A stretch of DNA of 37,858 bases, taken from assembly GCF_000211815.1 (NCBI RefSeq), contig NZ_GL890974.1:15880-53737 (forward strand). Reading direction: 5' to 3'. Source of the DNA: Moorena producens 3L. Its GTDB lineage: Bacteria; Cyanobacteriota; Cyanobacteriia; Cyanobacteriales; Coleofasciculaceae. The position numbers and the translations under genes are program-made. The notes under the pieces were generated by a model. The model worked only from the letters and a program-made list of their open reading frames with translations. It was not told where the DNA came from and did no database searches. This document shows, piece after piece, positions 15,861 through 23,909 of this stretch. Position 1 is the first letter of the stretch; each line of letters begins with the position of its first letter.

Positions 15861-16685
15861 GTGGATAGCAGCTGTATTGATTGTGATGCCTGCCGTTGGA
15901 TGACTCCGGAAGTGTTTCATCGTGCTGATCACCAGTCTGCAGTTTATCATCAACCTGCTAATGATACAGAACGCTTGAGAGCTCTTCAAGCCCTATTATC
16001 TTGTCCCACCTCTTCTATTGGTACTGTTGAGAAACCTAAAGACATTAAAGACGCTCAGCATAGTTTCCCCATCCCAGTAGCAGAAAATGTCTACCATTGC
16101 GGCTACCATTCAGAAAACTCCTACGGTGCTGCTAGCTACCTTATCCAACGCCCCCAAGGCAATATTTTAATCGATTCTCCTTGCTTTACACCACCACTAG
16201 TCAAACGTCTAGAGGCAATGGGTGGGATTCGTTACATGTTCCTGACCCATCGGGATGATGTGGCAGATCATCACAAGTACAGACAGCATTTCCAGTGCGA
16301 ACGCATTTTGCATAGAGATGACATTACCACTGATACCCGTGATGTGGAAATTCAGCTCACTACTTCTAAGCCTTATCCCTTAGACAAGGATCTGTTGATT
16401 ATCCCCGTTCCTGGTCACACCAAAGGTCACACGGTTCTACTGTACAATAACAAATTTCTCTTCACGGGTGACCATCTTGCTTGGTCTGATCAACTTCAGC
16501 AACTGATTGCCTTTCGTCGCTACTGCTTCTACTCCTGGAAGGAATTAATCAAGTCAATGGAGAGGTTAACCAACTACTTGTTCGAGTGGGTATTACCAGG
16601 ACATGGACGCCGGTATCATACTTATGCTCAGACTATGCAAGATCAGCTGAACCAGTGTCTTGTCTGGATGAAGCATCAAGGATGA
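15861..16685 (+). CDS. MBL-fold hydrolase with N-terminal 4Fe-4S-like motif, 3' part of split gene
   Basis: The 274 residues here lack only the first 17 of the inferred intact protein. The N-terminal part has CIDCDACRW (C-x2-C-x2-C), then LSCPTSSIGT, a ferredoxin-like single-cluster pattern. The metallo-beta-lactamase domain (about 85-270) has LTHRDDVADHH, where the usual second His of HxHxDH is Asp, then PVPGHTKGH, LFTGDHLAW and VLPGHGRRYH. Metal ligands are thus largely present. The substrate is unknown. GTG at 15861 could act as start, with GGGGAG at 15849-15854 six bases upstream; that site is contributed by the insertion and sits in its terminal hairpin, so it may be masked in RNA. A short GATGAAGCATCAAG repeat overlaps the stop codon. 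Confidence 0.85.
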   Translation: MDSSCIDCDACRWMTPEVFHRADHQSAVYHQPANDTERLRALQALLSCPTSSIGTVEKPKDIKDAQHSFPIPVAENVYHCGYHSENSYGAASYLIQRPQGNILIDSPCFTPPLVKRLEAMGGIRYMFLTHRDDVADHHKYRQHFQCERILHRDDITTDTRDVEIQLTTSKPYPLDKDLLIIPVPGHTKGHTVLLYNNKFLFTGDHLAWSDQLQQLIAFRRYCFYSWKELIKSMERLTNYLFEWVLPGHGRRYHTYAQTMQDQLNQCLVWMKHQG

Positions 16686-16737
16686 AGCATCAAGGATGAA
16701 ATTAAGTGACCACCTAAAACATTCTCCCTCATCCCTT

Positions 16738-16806
16738 AGACATCTCCAAAAATTAACCTCAAACCCTTGCACTGCCTGGGTCAAAACCGAGTTTATGGAG
16801 ATGTCT
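16738..16806. mobile_element. Small inverted-repeat element or stem-loop, 69 bp
   Basis: AGACATCTCCA (16738-16748) and TGGAGATGTCT (16796-16806) match exactly, and the match extends inward with one mismatch. CTT occurs on both flanks. It lies between the convergent MBL and DUF2780 genes, so it could act as a bidirectional terminator or be a miniature element. Confidence 0.45.
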
Positions 16807-16893
16807 CTTTGATGACCTGACTTTGGGAAAACATACCCAAGTCTTGGGTTGATCCCTCATTACCATCACATATCAGCCATCCAATCAATCGCT

Positions 16894-17277
16894 CTAGCTC
16901 AACACTTTTGCCAAAAGGTTTTTGATCTCGTCCCCACCTTGGTTTTGAACGAAAGAGAGGACTATCGGTAGAAATTTGGAAATCATCCCACTATCCATGC
17001 CTAGTTGAGAAAAACCTGCTGCCAGGGTAGCTAGAGTGCCTAATTGTCCAACGCCACCACCCATTGATGCCGCTAATCCTCCCAAGGCTCCCATCATGCC
17101 ACCACTTTTTGGTGCTGCTTGGAGCAAATCATTTATTCCTGGAATAGATTGCAGTACTGGGGCAAAACTCTCATCTCCCAGCTTGTCCTTGGCCAGTTGG
17201 AAAATAAGTCCAGCTCCGCCTTGGGCTTGATTCTCTTGCACTCCCAGGTTTTCGGTTAACAGTTGAATCAGTTCCAT
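16894..17277 (-). CDS. DUF2780-type protein, 127 aa
   Basis: A small hydrophobic, glycine-rich protein. The N-terminal helix is MELIQLLTENLGVQENQAQGG, then a GLIFQLAKDKLG segment, a Gly/Met/Ala-rich middle (GGMMGALGGLAASMGGG) and a C-terminal part, LGMDSGMISKFLPIVLSFVQ. This order matches DUF2780 proteins (the VcgC/VcgE group). Function is unknown. There is no signal peptide; the Gly-rich centre may associate with membranes. AGAGAG lies 6 bases before the ATG and supports the start. It is monocistronic in this context. Confidence 0.8.
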   Translation of the reverse strand: MELIQLLTENLGVQENQAQGGAGLIFQLAKDKLGDESFAPVLQSIPGINDLLQAAPKSGGMMGALGGLAASMGGGVGQLGTLATLAAGFSQLGMDSGMISKFLPIVLSFVQNQGGDEIKNLLAKVLS

Positions 17278-17790
17278 AGATGCTCTCTTATTCGATTGCT
17301 ATATCGTTGCCGCCTTAATTTAACATCGGATAGCCAAAATAATCATTTATTTACATTTTTTTTACATAGTTATCTATCACTATTTATATTTTATCTTTTT
17401 GAACACAATTTATAACATTTATACACAACTAGTAACTTAGAGTAGTAAGTTCCTTTTTGGGCTATAAGCTAGGTGAATTTAAGGGTTAAGGAAATTAACA
17501 AAAAATTAATTATTAATCTATAGCAATGGGATCGGATTCGTGAACAGTAACAGGTTTTACTCAGGATTCAGGAACGATCCGACTCAGGGCGATTTTCAAG
17601 AAAAAATTGCTAGATTACATTTGTTAGATTACATTTGATTACAGGAAACCGCTGCAATCTTAACTAAATTACTAAAAAATATAAAGTATTGATAATATAA
17701 ATAAAATATCGCTCTTAAGCTGAATAATTGTTTTCCAAGTTACGTAAAATAAAATCCAGATAAAAGACTTTGACCTATCTGGAGGTTTCT
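17278..17790. other. AT-rich intergenic region, no features seen
   Basis: About 510 bp between divergent genes, with long A/T tracts and no array or credible frame. The promoters of both neighbours should lie here; I cannot place them with confidence. Confidence 0.5.
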
Positions 17791-18162
17791 ATGGTCAGCT
17801 ACGCATCACCAATGGGAATGGGAGTTAAGTTAACAGCTAACCCAGGGGATAGGATTGCCACTGAACCCCAAACTATTGAGGAAAAAGCGAAGCAGGTTGC
17901 TGTGGATACGATTGATATTACAGGGGATCACATCAAAGTTCCCACTTACTTTGTCGTGAAATACCCTGATGGTGAAACCAAGGCACTACACCATGTGAAG
18001 GATGCTGAAGCAATTTCCGATGTGATTCGGCAAATGCAACTGCAGCAAAAAGAGTGGCCTCAAGAATCAGAGGAAGTTAAACATTGGTTAAACTTACCTG
18101 GTATGCTTCTGATATTGGCTGGTTTCTTAATCACTTCCATTGTCCTAGTCGGTATTTTCTAG
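17791..18162 (+). CDS. Small hypothetical protein with C-terminal membrane anchor, 123 aa
   Basis: The soluble part (about 1-95) contains DTIDITGDHIKVPTYFVVKY and ALHHVKDAEAISDVIRQMQ, a short alpha/beta domain. One membrane helix follows (about 98-121, LNLPGMLLILAGFLITSIVL) and ends the protein, so it is probably tail anchored with the domain in the cytoplasm. I do not recognise the family. The start is the ATG at 17791, five bases after a clear GGAGG (17781-17785), rather than the TTG at 17770. It converges on the potassium-channel-like gene. Confidence 0.75.
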   Translation: MVSYASPMGMGVKLTANPGDRIATEPQTIEEKAKQVAVDTIDITGDHIKVPTYFVVKYPDGETKALHHVKDAEAISDVIRQMQLQQKEWPQESEEVKHWLNLPGMLLILAGFLITSIVLVGIF

Positions 18163-18200
18163 CTACCCTAATCCTGCACGAGTAATCATGGATAATGAGT

Positions 18201-18246
18201 GATGAATGATCAACCTTAGACTATAGCTAGGGTTTTATCATTCATC
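18201..18246. terminator. Bidirectional stem-loop between convergent genes
   Basis: GATGAATGAT (18201-18210) pairs with ATCATTCATC (18237-18246). Inside, AACCTTAG pairs with CTAGGGTT by one G-U, leaving a 7-base loop. It lies between a plus-strand stop (18162) and a minus-strand stop (18317). No T-run follows. Confidence 0.5.
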
Positions 18247-18316
18247 CTTCATCGTCGATAATTTCCAGATTAGATCCCATGGCTTCGATTTAGATCCCAT
18301 GGCTTCCATTTTTAAC

Positions 18317-20005
18317 TCACATCACCATCATTTGAGGCGGTGTTGTGCGCCACAATTGCTCTAAACCAACTGCTGGCATAGTTAGATACAAAAGATCACC
18401 AGCGGCTAGGTTAATTTCCAATAAATCCCAGCCATGAATCGTTTGATACTTCGTTTCAAGATACAGTGGCACAAAGTCAGCGGATCTGGCAGCATCTTTA
18501 ACACGGCGTCCACAGAAGGGATGATCGGTGGTAATCTTAGTGGCTAAGGCAACCCAAAGCGTATCACCAATCATACCATTGCCTAACACTTGTCCACCTA
18601 ATGCTGCAGCTGCAAAAGAAGGAGTGGCTAATTCTGTGGGAGAGAATACTGCTTCAAATTCAAATACTTGCTGTACCATGTGGGAAAAGTGGGGGTCTTG
18701 ATTGCGGACAACCACTGACAATTTAGAAGCTAGACTTTTGGCACTTAGAGCAATTTCTAAATTGGCTGTATCATCACTCGTAACTGCTAAAAGGGCTTCT
18801 GCTCGTTGGATGTGTGCTGCTGTGAGTGTAGCAGGTAAACTGGCATCTCCGTGAATGACTGCAATACCTAGAGAACGAACAATGTTCAGGAAACGATTGT
18901 TGGGGTTACTTTCAATCACCACCAATTCATGGCCTTGGGCATGAAGTTGGTAGAGGATTTGGACTCCTACATTTCCCAGTCCACATACAACATAGTGATT
19001 TCTGTAGGGAACTCTCGCCGCATCCCAAAACTGTTTGAGTCGGGTACCTAAAACAAAATCGTTTAGTAGAGCATAGCAAATGCCAATCACACCAGCCCCT
19101 ACTAACATCATCACAGCAGTAAATACCTTAATAGTGTCCGGGGACTTTTCTGCTACTTCTTCTTGACCACCAGCACCGGTAATCATACCCACAGAAAAAT
19201 ATAGAGCATCAACAATAGAGGTTTCTAAGTTGACACACACATAAGTCAATGTGGCCGTAAAAATTATCAGGAGTAGGAAAAGGGTCACTACTAACATTGG
19301 TTGAGCATGATGCTGAAACTGTTGTAAGTTTGTGAAGACTTTCAGCAGTTTCTGTAGCCAGGATTGGCGTTTAGGACGAAACCGAGGCTGAGTACCAATA
19401 ATTAAGCGATCGCCAGGTTGTAACTGTTTGCCCTGAGCTACTGCGGAAACTAAATCTAAGTTCGAGTCCATCGGTAGGTAGTAGATCAACATTCGTGATC
19501 GCTCATCCCACAGGTCACTCAACTGTGTTCCCATCCAAGGGTGGCTTTCGGTGATAATTTCTTCGTGTATCGGCCAGGTTTGATTGTATAGCTTGAGTTG
19601 CCCAATGGCTCGATTCCCCATTGCTGCGAAGGCAAATACCGGTGCTGCTAGAGAAGAAACACTCATGCTGACATGATCGGGTAGGGTCTGATCTAAACGA
19701 GTACCCAGGCTGGTATTAAACAATCGGTTAACGATCCGAATCCGGGGATTAATCACTCGTGCCTGAGTCAGGATTGCCAGATTGAGAGCATCGTCATTAC
19801 AGGCCAGAACCAGGGTTTGGGCATGTTCGAGTCCAGCTGCAAGTAGGGTAGAAATAGCCCGCAAGTCTCCAATAATAATATTGTTTTCGTCACCAGGCAT
19901 TATTCTGTTGCTGATGCCAACAACAGCTACTCCCTGCTGCTTCAGTAAGCGGAATATTTTGTATCCAGTGCGACCCAAGCCACAGATAATGATGCGGGGT
20001 TTCAT
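18317..20005 (-). CDS. Potassium-channel-like protein with two RCK/TrkA-N domains, 562 aa
   Basis: The N-terminal RCK (TrkA-N) domain (1-120) starts MKPRIIICGLGRTGYKIF with an NAD-binding GxGxxG, followed by a TrkA-C-like part. Two membrane helices at about 232-260 and 292-315 bracket a pore loop, DALYFSVGMITGAGGQEE. A second RCK domain (about 335-460) starts HYVVCGLGNVGVQILYQL, and a TrkA-C-like end follows. The layout RCK-2TM-RCK fits ligand-gated potassium channel-like proteins. The pore loop lacks TVGYG and has ITGAGG, so potassium selectivity cannot be assumed. The protein lies in the cytoplasmic or thylakoid membrane. The ATG at 20005 directly precedes the first Rossmann strand. Confidence 0.85.
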   Translation of the reverse strand: MKPRIIICGLGRTGYKIFRLLKQQGVAVVGISNRIMPGDENNIIIGDLRAISTLLAAGLEHAQTLVLACNDDALNLAILTQARVINPRIRIVNRLFNTSLGTRLDQTLPDHVSMSVSSLAAPVFAFAAMGNRAIGQLKLYNQTWPIHEEIITESHPWMGTQLSDLWDERSRMLIYYLPMDSNLDLVSAVAQGKQLQPGDRLIIGTQPRFRPKRQSWLQKLLKVFTNLQQFQHHAQPMLVVTLFLLLIIFTATLTYVCVNLETSIVDALYFSVGMITGAGGQEEVAEKSPDTIKVFTAVMMLVGAGVIGICYALLNDFVLGTRLKQFWDAARVPYRNHYVVCGLGNVGVQILYQLHAQGHELVVIESNPNNRFLNIVRSLGIAVIHGDASLPATLTAAHIQRAEALLAVTSDDTANLEIALSAKSLASKLSVVVRNQDPHFSHMVQQVFEFEAVFSPTELATPSFAAAALGGQVLGNGMIGDTLWVALATKITTDHPFCGRRVKDAARSADFVPLYLETKYQTIHGWDLLEINLAAGDLLYLTMPAVGLEQLWRTTPPQMMVM

Positions 20006-20589
20006 GTGTCAAGCTTGTTGACCGAAATAATTTTTGTCGTTTTGCATCTAGCTAAGTGTTCTTTTACAATTCTTATCCAAGATAGCTCAAAGAAATGTAG
20101 CGGAAGACACTGCTGCTAGTTAGAAAGGGTAAAATCTCCCCGCTTAAGCCATTCCGGTAAGCTGCTGACCCTCTAATTTGCCTATTTCAGTAGGGTGATC
20201 AGGAGATGGGGCAACGGATGGGTTAACAGATGTAACGGATGGGGGGATAAGGGCATGGGGGTGCCGGAAAGCCTGTAATTTGAATAGGCATTAGTTGAAT
20301 AGGACTTAGACATTATGATATATTGATTTATTAAGCACAAAATCAATATAGTTCTAAGCTGTCGCGGATTTAAATTGTATAGCTTTGAGTAAGCTCGAAA
20401 AACTGATTAACCCTATGCCCTGCTGCTCTGGTTCCCTGCCCCCTTGCCGATTCAATATATAAAATAAAATTAAATATATAGATCTATAAATTAGATGTAG
20501 ATGCCTCACAGCTGATCACTCCCTCACCCCCTCACCCCCTGATCCCTTCATTTTCAAAGGAACTGGCTACAAATATCTACCAAGGTGTA
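20006..20589. other. Intergenic region, no gene recognised
   Basis: It contains G-rich low-complexity DNA around 20200-20270 and C-rich CCCCTCA repeats near 20520-20540. I see no credible frame or RNA. Confidence 0.45.
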
Positions 20590-20769
20590 CTAGGAATGGG
20601 GCAGCCTCTCAATGGCTGGAAGCGTGTATTGACTTAATAGGGCAACCTCCTGCTCGTATATGAACTCGCTGTAGTCAGCTAGATTGTCCAGCCCCAGAAA
20701 GTTGAGGATGATCTCAGCTGCTAGCCAAATCGCTATTCTAACCAATAACTGCCGCCATCGTATTATCAT
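20590..20769 (-). CDS. Small conserved-looking protein, 59 aa
   Basis: The product starts MIIRWRQLLVRIAIWLAAEI and continues ILNFLGLDNLADYSEFIYEQ. The first half is an amphipathic or membrane helix and the second half is acidic, ending RLPHS. A perfect AGGAGG (20779-20784) lies 9 bases before this ATG; an earlier ATG at 20774 stops after two codons. The strong ribosome binding site and composition argue for a real gene. I recall similar short cyanobacterial hypotheticals with LADYSEF, but the function is unknown. Confidence 0.7.
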   Translation of the reverse strand: MIIRWRQLLVRIAIWLAAEIILNFLGLDNLADYSEFIYEQEVALLSQYTLPAIERLPHS

Positions 20770-20886
20770 TGCATCAGACCTCCTGACTATAGGTGAGGGA
20801 GGTTAGGTTTATGGTTGTGATAATCTGTTCAATTTAGTTATCAGCCTCAATTTTGTCTTTTATGCGACCGAAACCAGCAATTCCGT

Positions 20887-21303
20887 CCCGGTGCGCTTAC
20901 AGTCGTCGAATTTAATTTGCCACAGGTCGCACCGCTGCCCGAGATAACTTGACCGTTTACTTCCCCCTACTGCATTTTGCCGAAAAACCTGAGGAAGCTA
21001 GTTACAGTGTCAAATACTGATGTGGGTAATTGTGTTGGCAAAATGTAAAATTTATGTTTATGAGCTAGTAGTCTGTCAATTTAGTTTTGAGGGTAATGGT
21101 GGGACGATGTTAGGTGGCACGGTGTTAGCTCAAAAGTCTTCATACCTGATCCAAGCGTGCGATCGCGCCCTTCATCCAAGCGTGCTATCATGCCTAAATC
21201 CTGCCCGGTGCGCTTACAGTTGTCGAATTAAATTCGCTATTTGTGCGTTTTCCAATGGTCGGGGAACCCGGCCTTTGGTCGCGCCTTCGGGTCGCACCGC
21301 TTG
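20887..21303 (+). repeat. Pair of CGGTGCGCTTACAGT repeats with GGTCGCACCGCT ends
   Basis: Two copies of a segment starting CCCGGTGCGCTTACAGT and continuing GTCGAATT lie at 20887-20925 and 21203-21236. Each is followed downstream by GGTCGCACCGCT (about 20925-20936 and 21289-21300), which is complementary to the GGTGCG start. The second is interrupted by a GC-rich insert. Confidence 0.6.
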
Positions 21304-21323
21304 GTGAAAGCTTAAATTCAAAC

Positions 21324-21372
21324 TTGACAGGGCACTAGCCGCAATGTTTAGGACTACTGTAGTAGTCCTAAA
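21324..21372 (+). promoter_or_regulatory. TTGACA with overlapping 12+12-bp palindrome, candidate operator
   Basis: TTTAGGACTACT (21347-21358) and AGTAGTCCTAAA (21361-21372) are perfect inverted copies around GT. TTGACA at 21324-21329 is 17 bases upstream of the palindrome, so the -10 position falls inside its left arm. It lies 54 bp before the DCC-family gene start. Confidence 0.5.
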
Positions 21373-21426
21373 TACGGTTATAAGCTACTTTGGGGCAGAT
21401 AAACTAGGATTTAGGAAAGAAGCTGA

Positions 21427-21834
21427 ATGGGATATCACGTTATTTACGATGGCGATTGTAATCTTTGTGTCACTCTGGTACAGCTACTAGAAAATCTGGA
21501 TCAGGGCAAGCTATTTGATTACATACCGATGCAGGATAAAGAAGCTTGCGGCAAATTACAGGTAACACCTCTCGAGTGTGAGATGGGTATGATTTTGATC
21601 GATGCTTCTTCTGATGATTGCCGATGGCAAGGAAGTGATGCCGCTGAAGAGATTGGGCGTCTATTGCCATTGGGTAATATCTTTGTATCCGCTTATCGGG
21701 CAATGCCTGGGGTGAAGTCGGTAGGCGATCAGGTTTACGAGCAGATTCGGGATAATCGTTACAGTTGGTTTGGTAAGCGTTCTACTACGTATAAATCGGT
21801 TTATCCAGTAGGTTGCAAGGCTAATCCCAGTTGA
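21427..21834 (+). CDS. DCC-family (DUF393) thiol-disulfide oxidoreductase-like protein, 135 aa
   Basis: The N-terminus is MGYHVIYDGDCNLCVTLVQL, with the family's DxDCxxC-like motif (Asp8, Asp10, Cys11, Cys14) in a thioredoxin-like fold. The remaining sequence includes WQGSDAAEEIGRLLP and the C-terminal RDNRYSWFGKR, both typical of the family. A redox role is assumed from the CxxC pair; the substrate is unknown. GAAAGAAG lies 6 bases before the ATG. A palindromic candidate operator sits just upstream. Confidence 0.85.
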   Translation: MGYHVIYDGDCNLCVTLVQLLENLDQGKLFDYIPMQDKEACGKLQVTPLECEMGMILIDASSDDCRWQGSDAAEEIGRLLPLGNIFVSAYRAMPGVKSVGDQVYEQIRDNRYSWFGKRSTTYKSVYPVGCKANPS

Positions 21835-21985
21835 GGCTAGACTAGAGACTCAATCAACTTTTATCAGCTAACAATTAATTATAAACACATAAGCCCCTAT
21901 TATAAACTGTGGGGATAAGCTTAACCTATAGGAAAGTTCAATGTAATGTATTAGAATATTTATTTTCCTGGACTGATCATCTGAT

Positions 21986-22006
21986 CGTGATGGGTTTTCC
22001 ATCACG
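21986..22006 (+). terminator. CGTGATGG/CCATCACG hairpin
   Basis: A perfect 8-bp stem with a GTTTT loop between the DCC-family gene and the EbsA-like gene. No T-run follows; it could equally be a leader hairpin of the downstream gene. Confidence 0.4.
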
Positions 22007-22068
22007 GAGATTGTCCCATAGGAATAGTTACATCAATACCATCAACGGCAATTGAGTGATATTCAGCC

Positions 22069-22443
22069 ATGTCGATCGAAAAACTTAAGCCTGCCGACAA
22101 AGGAGCTGTCGGGATTTATGTGCCCTACTACCAGGGTAATAAACGGAATCTTTTACCTATAGCAATTAGCCTCTACCAACAAGGGTCTTTGGAAGGTCGT
22201 CGCCACATAGAAGGTGGTGATAGTATTCCCTTCGTTGCTACTTGGTTTGTATCTAATCTTCCTTCGGAATTAACTCGTTGCCGATTACAGTTTGATGGTA
22301 ACGCGGATCTCAGTTACGAACTTACTATGCAAAATTCTGAGTTTGTGAATTACTTAATCGAAGTGATTATGAACTTTAAGCGATCGCGCATAACGGATTT
22401 TTCCAAGGCATTCTACCGCAAACTGCTACGCATTGATGAATAA
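22069..22443 (+). CDS. ebsA: EbsA-like type IV pilus biogenesis protein, 124 aa
   Basis: A small soluble protein with MSIEKLKPADKGAVGIYVPY, then a conserved core containing RRHIEGGDSIPFVATWFVSN and the end FSKAFYRKLLRIDE. These match my memory of cyanobacterial EbsA, a pilus-complex component needed for type IV pilus assembly and biofilm self-suppression in Synechococcus elongatus. Length agrees (about 125 residues). There is no signal peptide or membrane helix. It is followed after 37 bp by the Pta-N/DRTGG gene on the same strand, so the two are probably one operon. Identification is from remembered motifs, not a search. Confidence 0.7.
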   Translation: MSIEKLKPADKGAVGIYVPYYQGNKRNLLPIAISLYQQGSLEGRRHIEGGDSIPFVATWFVSNLPSELTRCRLQFDGNADLSYELTMQNSEFVNYLIEVIMNFKRSRITDFSKAFYRKLLRIDE

Positions 22444-22480
22444 ACAACCAGTTTTCTAGTTATAGGAGTGTAAATAAGGG

Positions 22481-23572
22481 GTGGCAAAATCCGCTAAGTA
22501 TTTACTAATTGGGTCAACAGAAGCTTACAGCGGTAAGTCAGCAACGATCCTGGGAATTGCCGATCAACTGCAAGCAAAAGGGATAACGATTGCCTACTGT
22601 AAACCACTGGGTACCTTTTTGAGTAGCAATCAAGGGTCAACGATAGAGGAAGATGTCCAGTTTATCACTGAGATACTTAAGTTGCCGGAGAACATGGTGC
22701 GATCGCCTTTGCTGTTTATGGATGCTCAAACCATTGAAAAACGCTTGGGAGGACAAGACTCAACAGATTACCGTCAGTCTCTTCAAGACTATCTCCAACC
22801 ACTAAGTAGTGATGTAATTTTGGTGGAAGGAGCAGGAACCTTGAGTGCGGGGACTCTGTTTAACTTATCATTACCAAAAGTTGCTCAGACAATTGATGCT
22901 GCTGTCTTGTTGGTGGCTCGTTTTCACTCGGTTTTACTAGCAGATGCGTTGTTATTTGCTAAGCAACGTCTGGGAGAAAGCTTACTGGGAGTTTTAATTA
23001 ATGATATTCCCCAAAACAAGCTATCAAGGGTAAAAACAACATTGAAACCGTTTCTGGAACGGCAAGGAATCCCAGTATTGGGAATGATGCCTAGAAATAA
23101 TCTGTTGCGCAGTGTTAGTGTTCGGGAACTGGTACGTCAGTTGCAAGCTAATGTGCTATGCTGCCCTGACCGTTTGGATTTGATGGTGGAAAACTTGACC
23201 ATTGGGGCGATGAATGTCAATGCTGCTCTGAAGTATCTACGCAAGGGCGTTAATATGGCGGTGGTGACCGGAGGCGATCGCCCAGACCTTCAGATGGCTG
23301 CTCTAGAAACCTCAACCCACTGTTTAATCCTTACCGGTCAAGTTCAGCCTCAATCAGTTATTCTCAGACGTGCTGAAGAGTTTGAAATTCCAGTACTTTC
23401 CGTTGATTTAGACACCCTCACTACTGTTGAGATTATTGACAATTCTTTTGGTCAAGTACATCTCCATGAAGCAATTAAGGTGGAGTGTATGCAACAGATG
23501 ATGAATGAATATTTCGATATTGAGCAGTTGATAAAGCTCCTTGAATTGAAACCATATAAACCAGATTTATAA
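22481..23572 (+). CDS. Phosphotransacetylase-like protein (AAA_26 and DRTGG domains), 363 aa
   Basis: Residues 1-210 form a P-loop domain of the BioD-like kind (GSTEAYSGKSAT at 11-22; ILVEGAGTLS as the second motif). Residues 215-330 form a DRTGG domain (NLTIGAMNVNAALKYL, VVTGGDRPDLQMAALE). This is the N-terminal half of the long form of phosphotransacetylase; the catalytic PTA domain itself is absent, so enzyme activity as Pta is not expected and a regulatory role is more likely. The start is GTG at 22481, with AGGAG at 22464-22468. It probably shares an operon with ebsA. Confidence 0.85.
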   Translation: MAKSAKYLLIGSTEAYSGKSATILGIADQLQAKGITIAYCKPLGTFLSSNQGSTIEEDVQFITEILKLPENMVRSPLLFMDAQTIEKRLGGQDSTDYRQSLQDYLQPLSSDVILVEGAGTLSAGTLFNLSLPKVAQTIDAAVLLVARFHSVLLADALLFAKQRLGESLLGVLINDIPQNKLSRVKTTLKPFLERQGIPVLGMMPRNNLLRSVSVRELVRQLQANVLCCPDRLDLMVENLTIGAMNVNAALKYLRKGVNMAVVTGGDRPDLQMAALETSTHCLILTGQVQPQSVILRRAEEFEIPVLSVDLDTLTTVEIIDNSFGQVHLHEAIKVECMQQMMNEYFDIEQLIKLLELKPYKPDL

Positions 23573-23909
23573 ATGCATTATTTTAAGGTTGAAAGGTTAT
23601 AATGTTGTTCGCAATTTGGATTAGATTAGGGGAGGTTGGCAGGTTTTAAACTTGTCAGTTTTTCAGGTTAAAGGTTGTCATTTTTAAGTTTAAAACGTTC
23701 AATTTTAACCTTACTCAACAAATTGTAACTCTGTTTAAGGTAACTCTATTAAATTAAATAGGAAACCAATTATGGTTGTTGTTACCATTAATCTTGAAGG
23801 TGGTCAGGTTATAATGTTGAAGGTTAAAACGTTCAACGTTCAACGTTCAACTTGCTTGCCTTGTAACTCTTTTCAACTTTCAACTTGCTAAGTTGTAATT
23901 CTGTTAACT
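23573..23909. other. Low-complexity intergenic DNA
   Basis: Degenerate GGTTGAA/GTTCAAC words, including CGTTCAACGTTCAACGTTCA around 23832-23851, look like worn-down repeat arrays. I see no gene. Confidence 0.5.

Noticed and set aside
21020..21307. 95-codon frame upstream of the DCC-family gene
   Set aside because: It runs across the duplicated GGTGCG module and has no protein-like composition.
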